From Kribbella albertanoniae (lineage in GTDB: Bacteria; Actinomycetota; Actinomycetes; Propionibacteriales; Kribbellaceae), in NCBI RefSeq assembly GCF_004348455.1, contig NZ_SMKA01000024.1, positions 1 through 54,218 on the forward strand: a stretch of 54,218 nucleotides of DNA, in the 5' to 3' direction. Under the pieces are notes generated by a model. The model was not told where the DNA came from. It ran no database searches and saw nothing but the letters and a program-made list of their open reading frames with translations. Below are positions 49,701 through 54,218 of this stretch, in pieces; the first letter of the stretch is position 1; every line of letters starts with the position of its first letter. A program made the translations under genes and the position numbers.

Positions 49701-50188
49701 CTGTCTCCGTCGCCTCGGGGAAGTTGCGCCTCACGCCTCCCGCCGGTGGCAGGGCGCACGTCCTGGCCGACTCGACACTGCCGTCGCGCTTCTCCGAGGC
49801 GTGCGACTTCGTCGCGGAGACCACGGTCACGATCAACGGATCCGCCGGTAACGCAGGAATCTCGCTACGAGATTCCACGGACGCGTACGGCTACCGCATC
49901 CACATCGGCAAGACGAGCGAAGGAAGCCGGTACGCGAACATTGTCCGCGAGGCTCACGCGTCAGGCCCGGTCGCGTTGGGCTCGGCCTCAATCAGCAACC
50001 CGTTGACCGGCCCCGTCCGACTGCGCGCCGCGATCCACGGCGACCGCATCACCGTGACCCTGAACGGCGTCGAGATTCTGCAAGCTCGCGACACCGTCGT
50101 CCGCACCGGCGGCGTCGGCCTCTACGCATCCACCGAAAGCACCTTCGAGAACGTCTCTATCGCAAGCTCCTGCGAGCGGGGTGCTTAG
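46763..50188 (+). CDS. Very large secreted heparinase II/III-type polysaccharide lyase with C-terminal laminin-G-like domains
   Basis: 1141 residues. Signal peptide (RTGAAAMLVLALVATVLSPG). An alpha/alpha-barrel (about 90-360, with VGNNWYVSMARSVHAAAVFL), a heparinase II/III beta-domain (about 390-760, with ASHRHPDDLSLVMAAYGRPL and Tyr-rich GVGDYSATPTNDW), then two concanavalin-like domains at about 800-960 (FNGSFDGWTPVEGNWALTGT) and 975-1135. The tandem C-terminal domains resemble DUF1080/LamG carbohydrate-binding modules. Probably the main endolytic enzyme of the locus; substrate (alginate, glucuronan or a glycosaminoglycan-like polymer) not resolved. Confidence 0.87.
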   Translation: MVRRSCFPWHRRRRARTGAAAMLVLALVATVLSPGRAVAAGMSDLGELLDLTRPELAAVAAKLAAGNEAGAAEELKAFYAGRSNVHYPAPTDGLGGGDSGPDDLAAGIFRFGAETRNFYNSAEQRIDVDWDDAWGGTQTTPGGAQVLMTDLTFMPKLTFAYVSESDPVKRAAYARAWMDISLDFFADVQSWPQGRNLSAAKRLAQLVSAFSMFRTDPGIKANDLVAYLSGVHATTDFLVGVMQIHVGNNWYVSMARSVHAAAVFLPEFSASRGWEGFAIRSAERFLRAHLKGDGVYREPAFNYQAYVADVLNSVIAVAEANGRTVPESIVQAVDWIADSLFATRQPNLEPAAIGDTPNNYAGTSAIRRSGVRNSWPDFTWVASGRTEGTTPTLPSTVFPISFAVQRSGWDADARYMLINNQNSSYTASHRHPDDLSLVMAAYGRPLIVDSGVGDYSATPTNDWMRRTTEAHNTVEVDGKAQTAGVPRTTSLWRSNAGLDIYRGATKGYQPVVHDRAVYFIKPGYWVVSDDLTGDTAAHDYRQLWHFPGDPVTVNPKTKVATVGFDTVPGATPGAGVQLVPVAPDGVAVTPTVKKNGAVRVGEQVLTDVDYLSYDWRATGSTGLDTVVVPGKAGAAPKVAAKRIAMPGVGHSVATAMEIGLPGATGRFYLSREATPSWRAFGAATTNAETAYLERASSGRLNRYALTRGSVLVDHRAVVIDASAPVSDVSVELRGATAEISLGDPFTGRLTINAPKVKAVKVNGTPTAFIRTGDLITLWVQSSFSPVTVLEEQFADAGLDRTVYDFNGSFDGWTPVEGNWALTGTQLAQTSTADSVSFAALQDVPDDVVMSADIVPGASGQTTARTGLAFRYHDSRNYYRANILNSSTGATLQLVKIYRAETFVLAETALPAGANAAHKLVVSAIGSHLTAKVGDTSISADDSQLPTGGAAAFTHRRAATFDNIVIREGIDQANWRAITGAVSVASGKLRLTPPAGGRAHVLADSTLPSRFSEACDFVAETTVTINGSAGNAGISLRDSTDAYGYRIHIGKTSEGSRYANIVREAHASGPVALGSASISNPLTGPVRLRAAIHGDRITVTLNGVEILQARDTVVRTGGVGLYASTESTFENVSIASSCERGA

Positions 50189-50291
50189 GGGCCGTCGTGG
50201 CTGCCTGAAGGTGCCTGATCGGTCTGCAGCGGATCTGCAGCGGGGTCCGCTCTGCCATCGTGACAGGAGGCCATACAAACAAGGGGGATCC

Positions 50292-50822
50292 ATGAGCCTG
50301 AAGACTTGGGGTGCGCTCGTGCTCGGCGTTGTCGCGCTGATCGGAGCGACGACTCCACTCGCACACGCAGGGGACAGCATCCCGCTTCCGATCACCAACA
50401 ACTGGAACGGCCGCTGCCTGGACGCGAACGCGAACTACCTCAACCAGAACGGCACACCGGTTCAGCTGTGGGACTGCAACGGCTGGCACAACCAGCAGTG
50501 GATCATGCGGTATGTCAGCTACGGCAGTGAGTTCCAGATCGTCAACAGATCCAACGGTCGCTGCCTCGACGCCAACACCTCCTGGGGAGGCCGCAACGGC
50601 ACACCGGTTCAGCTGTGGGACTGCTACAGCCCCGGTCACCACAACCAGATCTGGTACGTCTACCGCGAGAGCGGCGAGAACCACGATTACACCATCAAGA
50701 ACAAGGCCTCTGGCCGAGTTCTCGACGCGAACCTGTCCTACATCGGCTCCAACGGCACCCCCATCCAACTGTGGGACAACCTGGGAGCCCAACAGCACAA
50801 CCAGCGCTGGCGAGTCTTCTAA
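50292..50822 (+). CDS. Secreted ricin B-type lectin (CBM13-like)
   Basis: 176 residues from ATG 50292 (GGGGGAT upstream). Signal peptide (LVLGVVALIGATTPLAHAGD), then three beta-trefoil repeats with the QxW hallmark: NNWNGRCLDANANYLNQNGT/NQQW, RSNGRCLDANTS/NQIW, KASGRVLDANLS/NQRW. The first two repeats have a cysteine pair (RCLDAN/LWDC). It binds glycans; a free-standing lectin without a catalytic domain could act in adhesion or defence. Confidence 0.9.
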   Translation: MSLKTWGALVLGVVALIGATTPLAHAGDSIPLPITNNWNGRCLDANANYLNQNGTPVQLWDCNGWHNQQWIMRYVSYGSEFQIVNRSNGRCLDANTSWGGRNGTPVQLWDCYSPGHHNQIWYVYRESGENHDYTIKNKASGRVLDANLSYIGSNGTPIQLWDNLGAQQHNQRWRVF

Positions 50823-50863
50823 CTATTCAACGGAGTCGGCGGTGCGGGCCCAGAACGGTAGAA

Positions 50864-50900
50864 GCCCCCGTCCGGAACGCCTAGCGCTCCGGCCGGGGGC
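50864..50900. terminator. GC-rich hairpin terminator
   Basis: GCCCCCGTCCGGAACGC, loop CTA, GCGCTCCGGCCGGGGGC: 15 of 17 pairs. It lies between the convergent lectin gene and a 47-codon peptide gene. Confidence 0.8.
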
Positions 50901-50912
50901 GTGTCCCGGCGA

Positions 50913-51056
50913 TCAGGTCCACTCGAATCCGTCGCTGTGTCCCTGGCCGGCCGACGTCCCGCTTGCGTCCACCGTGGTCGTCGGCTTGACGAGATAGGCC
51001 CCGGCCACGATCAACGCCGCCGAGGCGAACAATGCTGCAACTCGCTTGATGGTCAT
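50913..51056 (-). CDS. 47-residue secreted or membrane-tethered peptide
   Basis: A 48-codon frame from ATG 51056, preceded by GAAGGGAAC. It reads MTIKRVAALFASAALIVAGA and then YLVKPTTTVDASGTSAGQGH, ending SDGFEWT. The first about 25 residues form a signal or membrane helix; the rest is a short polar tail without cysteine. Good codon structure, ribosome site and a terminator after it support a real gene. No family recognised; a signalling peptide is one possibility. Confidence 0.65.
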   Translation of the reverse strand: MTIKRVAALFASAALIVAGAYLVKPTTTVDASGTSAGQGHSDGFEWT

Positions 51057-51119
51057 TCCAGTTCCCTTCGGTCCGATGTACAGACCACCGTAGGAACCAT
51101 CGATGAAATTCCGATGACA

Positions 51120-51539
51120 CTATCCAGCCTCGGCCCTGCTCCGTAGGCGTTCCCGCAGATCGTCGGTTGTCTTCAGCCACGCGGTCTCGTCTCCCTCGGC
51201 CCACAGCTCGGCCAGCTCGGAGTCGTCCGCGACCACCCGGTCGACAGCTCGGATGGCGACCGGGGTCAAACTGGCCAACCTGGCGCGGCCGGACGCCCAT
51301 TCGAGCGCTCGCTCGTTGTAGGCATTTGCATCAGTTGGGGCGCCGGCCGCGGCCGCAACGATCTCAGCCGCAGCCAGTGCCTGCACGCCCTTGGAGTACC
51401 TCAAGTACTCGGCACCGGCCGAGCCGGTCGCGCGCTCCAGCGCATCAGCGACCAACTGCTCCAGGTCGGCGTTGACCAGAATGTCAGCCCAGTCGGCCGC
51501 ATCGTCGTTTCCGAACACCGTTGCGTCCCAGGTACCCAT
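51120..51539 (-). CDS. DUF4259 family protein
   Basis: 139 residues from ATG 51539 (MGTWDATVFGNDDAADWADI); an ATG at 51548 would add three residues. The MGTW...GNDDAxDW start and Ala-rich helices (GVQALAAAEIVAAAAGAPTD; ALEWASGRARLASLTPVAIR) are the DUF4259 pattern. Cytoplasmic, often found beside toxin-immunity or regulatory genes; role unknown. Confidence 0.85.
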   Translation of the reverse strand: MGTWDATVFGNDDAADWADILVNADLEQLVADALERATGSAGAEYLRYSKGVQALAAAEIVAAAAGAPTDANAYNERALEWASGRARLASLTPVAIRAVDRVVADDSELAELWAEGDETAWLKTTDDLRERLRSRAEAG

Positions 51540-51548
51540 GACCGACAC

Positions 51549-51877
51549 CGTATCCGGATCGGCAGACCTGCACGGCCGACGATCTGCTGGAGCAGCCCGC
51601 CAAGGCCGGCTAGTTAAACCCGCCTCTCCGTATCCCCGGTCCCCGCTGCCTCCACGACCGAAGAACCCCAGCCATTTCGCTGGTTAGCCACCGGCGTTGG
51701 GGGTTCTGCACCCTTAACCAGAGTACAGAACCCCTAATCTGCCTGCCCAGCCAGCCAAATCGGGATCCGCCCCAAACCGGTTCGGGGAGGATCCGCGACG
51801 GATTCGGGGGGTGTCCTCCCCACATCACCTTGCGGACGGTGCAATCCCTCCCCGCATCACCTTGCGGACGGTGCCAT
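51549..51877. repeat. Intergenic repeat cluster, left part
   Basis: No gene seen. GGGGTTCTG (51700-51708) pairs with CAGAACCCC (51726-51734). An imperfect relative of the 26-bp palindrome lies at 51769-51790 (GCCCCAAACCGGTTCGGGGAGG less one). GGGGGGTGTCCTCCCCACAT (51806-51825) is the uninterrupted form of the sequence split by IS110 element A. CCCCACATCACCTTGCGGAC is then repeated with small changes at about 51851. Confidence 0.75.
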
Positions 51878-51903
51878 CCCTCCCCAAACCGGTTTGGGGA
51901 GGG
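51878..51903. repeat. 26-bp perfect palindrome, second copy
   Basis: CCCTCCCCAAACC followed directly by its reverse complement, identical to 7531-7556. Capable of forming a 13-bp stem in DNA or a nearly loopless RNA hairpin. Confidence 0.85.
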
Positions 51904-51946
51904 TCAGGGCCAACCCTCGGGGCCCGAGATCGCGGGCCGGGCGTCA

Positions 51947-52092
51947 CCTTGAGCACGCACCAACCATCTGATACCCCGTCGCAACGGTCGAACCGTGCTC
52001 AAGGTCGCCCGGCCAGCTCACCTTGAGCAGCCATCAACCAGATTCGGAGAGCGTACGTGGTTGACCTGTGCACAACGTCGTACCGGCTCGTG
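51947..52092. repeat. Copies of the CACCTTGAGCAC / GTGCTCAAGGT unit
   Basis: CACCTTGAGCACGCACCAAC, then GGTCGAACCGTGCTCAAGGT, then CACCTTGAGCAGCCATCAAC and GTGCACAACGTCGTACCGGC. The inverted pair ACCTTGAGCAC / GTGCTCAAGGT is intact here. The cluster has the same order (palindrome, then units, then ACGTCGTACCGGC) as 7502-9552, but only about two units. Confidence 0.8.
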
Positions 52093-52130
52093 TGGAGAGC
52101 CTGAACTGACCGGCTCTGGGAGTAGGCCGT

Positions 52131-52775
52131 TCAGAGTTCGCGTAGCGCGGCGAGGGCTCGGTCGCGGCCGCTGCGGACCCGGGCGAGGTCCGAGCCGCCG
52201 TACCGGGCGCTGATGCGCGTCAGCCGTTCGTAGCAGGTGACGGCCAGCTCAGCGTGTTTGCGAACCCAGGCCTGCTCCTGGACATCGGCTGGACTCAGCG
52301 GCTGGCCGCCGATCGGCTGGTAGTGACCGGCGGACCGCGCGTACTCAGCGGCCTCCTGCCGCGATTGCACAAGCCCCACCGCCCTGAGCCGAGCGAGCCG
52401 CACCAGCGCGTCCGCCGCATGCGCAACGGCCTGCTCGTCCTCGGCTTTGAGGGTGTTGTTCACTTTCGTTGGATCACCACCGGTCGGGTCGAGCCGGTGG
52501 TACAGCTGCCAGGCCTTCTCCGCCTGCGCCAGCGCGGCGTACATGTGACCGCCGACGCTGTAGATCTCGGTCAGGTCGTAGTGCAACGACGCCAGCACCT
52601 GCTCGTCCTTCGACGTCAACTTCGACGCCGCGGCAGCACGCCCGATCGCCATCTGCGCACGCTGGTTGGCGACTGTGGCGAGCCGCCAGTTCTGCGACGC
52701 GACGGCGGCCTGACTACGCAGCAACTGCTTCTGTGCCACTCGCCGCCAGACATCGGCCGACCGCCAGAACGTCAT
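52131..52775 (-). CDS. Helical TPR-like hypothetical protein
   Basis: 214 residues. MTFWRSADVWRRVAQKQLLR, then Ala-rich repeats (QNWRLATVANQRAQMAIGRA; GGHMYAALAQAEKAWQLYHR; QAVAHAADALVRLARLRAVG) with the helix-turn-helix periodicity of TPR proteins. No signal peptide or catalytic motif. Stands between the repeat cluster and the M20 remnant. Confidence 0.7.
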   Translation of the reverse strand: MTFWRSADVWRRVAQKQLLRSQAAVASQNWRLATVANQRAQMAIGRAAAASKLTSKDEQVLASLHYDLTEIYSVGGHMYAALAQAEKAWQLYHRLDPTGGDPTKVNNTLKAEDEQAVAHAADALVRLARLRAVGLVQSRQEAAEYARSAGHYQPIGGQPLSPADVQEQAWVRKHAELAVTCYERLTRISARYGGSDLARVRSGRDRALAALREL

Positions 52776-52844
52776 GAACCGACGCTAACGGCTCCCTGGG
52801 CGAGGAGCGACGGGCTGTCAGGAACCGGTCATCATGATGTCGGC

Positions 52845-53314
52845 ATGCCGGCGGATCCGCAGGGACAGGAAGCACCGCGAACAGAATCGTCACCACGGCC
52901 GGTTCAGCGAAGCACGTGGTTGCCGGGTCGGCGTGGGCGGATATCGGGTTCCGGTTCATGGATCCCGAGACCGAGAGCGCCGTGTTGGAGGCAGTCATCG
53001 CACTGCCGGCACTGCGGGCCGGGGCCGTTGTCGAGGTGAAGGTGATGTCGAATCGGCCGGCCTGGCAGCCCTCGGTGGCAACCGAGGAGCTGCTTGCGAC
53101 TGTGGTTGCGGCTGGGGAGTCGATCGGTCAGGAGGCAGGCGGAGCGGCCGCATCGGGCGCGGCGGATACCAATCTGACCGGCTGGCTCGGGATTCCCACG
53201 CTCGACGGGCTGGGCCCGGTAGGCAAGGGCGCGCACGCCGTCCACGAACAAACAGTCGCCGCCAGCCTCGCCGAACGAGCCGCCCTCGTCGCCGCCATCA
53301 TCACCACGACCTGA
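52845..53314 (+). pseudogene. M20-family (carboxypeptidase G2-like) peptidase, 3' remnant
   Basis: In one frame the sequence reads RHAGGSAGTGSTANRIVTTA, then VVAGSAWADIGFRF and LGIPTLDGLGPVGKGAHAVH. HAG, GSTAN, the strand ending AWADI and LGIPTLDGLGPVGKGAH are M20 hallmarks, the last containing the dimetal-ligand His of the C-terminal half. The dimerisation and C-terminal catalytic parts remain. The N-terminal catalytic half is absent, and a TGA precedes the block at about 52834. The GTG at 52916 is the only possible start. Degenerate. Confidence 0.7.
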
Positions 53315-53426
53315 TCCAGCAGCCCCACAGGCCAAGCGCTTCGTCGCCCAGATCATCCTGGGGCCCGGCGCGACGCCTGGCCTCCGGCGGTAGACCTGGC
53401 GGATCCCCTTGCATGTAAGGGAGGAT

Positions 53427-53470
53427 TTGCCGCGTTATCGTTTCGTGACTATAGTCGAACACATGTTCGA
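53427..53470 (+). promoter_or_regulatory. Promoter and LexA (SOS) box
   Basis: TTGCCG (-35, 53427-53432), 17-bp spacer, TATAGT (-10, 53450-53455). TCGAAC-ACAT-GTTCGA (53455-53470) is a perfect copy of the actinobacterial LexA consensus TCGAAC-N4-GTTCGA and overlaps both the -10 and the ATG at 53463. Transcription from this promoter would begin at or next to the ATG, so the message is probably leaderless. Confidence 0.85.
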
Positions 53471-54218
53471 GGAAGAGTTGTTGACGCTATCGACGGCCGA
53501 CTTGCTGGAGTCGGCCGCCGAGGAACGTGCGGCCGAGTCCCGGTCAGCGGCACGCTCCCTCGTTCATGCTGTCGTGTACGCCGATCGTTTCCATCCTGAC
53601 GTGGCGCCGGAGCGCCCAGGGCGTCGTGCGAGCGATGGCCGGGAGCGTGCTGTGGTGCTGGGTGGTGACGGCTGTCCGCCCGTGCTGGAGTTCTGTGTCT
53701 CCGAGTACGGCGCGGTGGTCGGCATGTCGCCGGGTGTGGCGCGGGACTATCTCGCGAACGCGCTGGCGTTGCGGCACCGGTTCCCGTTCGTCTGGGCGAG
53801 GGTGCTGAGCGAAGAGGTCACGGCCTGGAAGGCGCGCAACCTCGCCCGCGACTGCGAGAAGCTGTCCCTGGCCGCGGCGCTGTACGTCGACAAGCGCGTA
53901 GCGCACCTGCTGGACACGATCTCACCGACCCGGCTGGCCAAGATCATCAAAGCCGCGAAGATGCACGCCGACCCCGACCTGGCGAAGGCCGAGGCTGCTG
54001 AGAAGACCGACGAGCGCGGTGTCTGGGTAGGCCGCTCCGACGAGCACGGCACGAAGACCTGCGTGATCAAGGCGTCCTCGGGGGCGGTCCGGCGGCACAA
54101 GGCAAAGATCGACGAGATCGCCGACGCCCTGCTGGCCCTCGGCGACAAGCGCAGCGTCCAGCTCCGCCGCGCAGAAGCGGTAGGCATCCTGCCCGACACC
54201 GCCTTCACCAACGAACTC
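53463..54218 (+). CDS. DUF222/13E12-repeat-type protein, 3' end outside window
   Basis: 252 codons are visible from ATG 53463, with no stop before the edge. MFEEELLTLSTADLLESAAE, VVGMSPGVARDYLANALALR and FVWARVLSEEVTAWKARNLA match the DUF222 region of 13E12-family proteins, which usually end in an HNH endonuclease domain (not visible here). The perfect LexA box fits the known SOS control of 13E12 genes in mycobacteria. Function, possibly nuclease linked to DNA damage or a mobile element, is inferred. Confidence 0.85.
   Translation, partial: MFEEELLTLSTADLLESAAEERAAESRSAARSLVHAVVYADRFHPDVAPERPGRRASDGRERAVVLGGDGCPPVLEFCVSEYGAVVGMSPGVARDYLANALALRHRFPFVWARVLSEEVTAWKARNLARDCEKLSLAAALYVDKRVAHLLDTISPTRLAKIIKAAKMHADPDLAKAEAAEKTDERGVWVGRSDEHGTKTCVIKASSGAVRRHKAKIDEIADALLALGDKRSVQLRRAEAVGILPDTAFTNEL

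Noticed and set aside
1-54218. tRNA or rRNA genes, prophage or integrase attachment site
   Set aside because: No cloverleaf, rRNA segment, integrase or phage structural gene was seen on either strand; DUF222 and IS110 genes alone do not make a prophage.

Overview
The window is high-GC actinobacterial DNA. It is dense with GAF-ANTAR proteins, SigB/SigF-type and ECF sigma factors, TetR/MarR/LacI/ArsR regulators, cytochrome P450s with a 3Fe-4S ferredoxin, GTG starts and ATGA/GTGA gene overlaps. The overall style fits a soil actinomycete of the Nocardioidaceae/Kribbellaceae type. That placement is inference from gene content and codon style, because no rRNA or tRNA gene is present.

Layout. (1) 1-5990: an MFS exporter runs opposite a P450 - TetR - ferredoxin reductase - P450 - 3Fe-4S ferredoxin operon, a self-contained monooxygenase system of unknown substrate. 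(2) 6000-9550: two IS110-family elements (6054-7501 minus, 8116-9426 plus), each inserted into a dispersed, partly palindromic repeat. Both carry a structured leader upstream of the transposase whose loop sequences match the element's own termini, the pattern expected for a bridge (guide) RNA. (3) 9561-19607: small regulatory genes, among them an ECF sigma factor with a membrane partner, two MarR loci, a zinc alcohol dehydrogenase, an MFS exporter, and five ANTAR-domain proteins within 7 kb. (4) 19747-24235: a frameshifted cinA fused to a truncated phytoene-desaturase-like gene, then a FAD/Rieske oxidoreductase, an SRPBCC protein, a KGG-type small protein and a hemerythrin. A SigF-like sigma factor diverges from the last of these. 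(5) 25248-33165: transporter, phosphodiesterase-like enzyme, regulators, and secreted proteins including an M4 metalloprotease split by a frameshift. (6) 33189-38695: metal resistance, with arsC, acr3, arsR and a divergent flavoprotein, then a Fur/Zur-like regulator, a SmtB-like repressor and a CDF exporter.

(7) 38755-50188: a polysaccharide-utilisation locus of LacI repressor, pyruvyltransferase-family protein, two ABC permeases, a Tat-type binding lipoprotein, a cytoplasmic PL5-like lyase, a secreted heparin-lyase-like protein and a very large secreted heparinase II/III-like protein. This is consistent with depolymerising and importing a uronate-containing polymer. A LacI-type operator overlaps the predicted operon promoter. 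(8) 50292-54218: a ricin-B lectin, a 47-residue secreted peptide, a DUF4259 protein, a second copy of the dispersed repeat family, a TPR-like protein, an M20-peptidase remnant, and a DUF222/13E12-type gene with a perfect LexA box over its start codon.

The most unusual signal is the pairing of the two IS110 elements with the repeats they occupy. Comparing the disrupted copies with the copy near 51.8 kb reconstructs the target of the first element, and the leader of the second contains both donor-matching segments. All functional statements come from reading the sequence; no database search was run.
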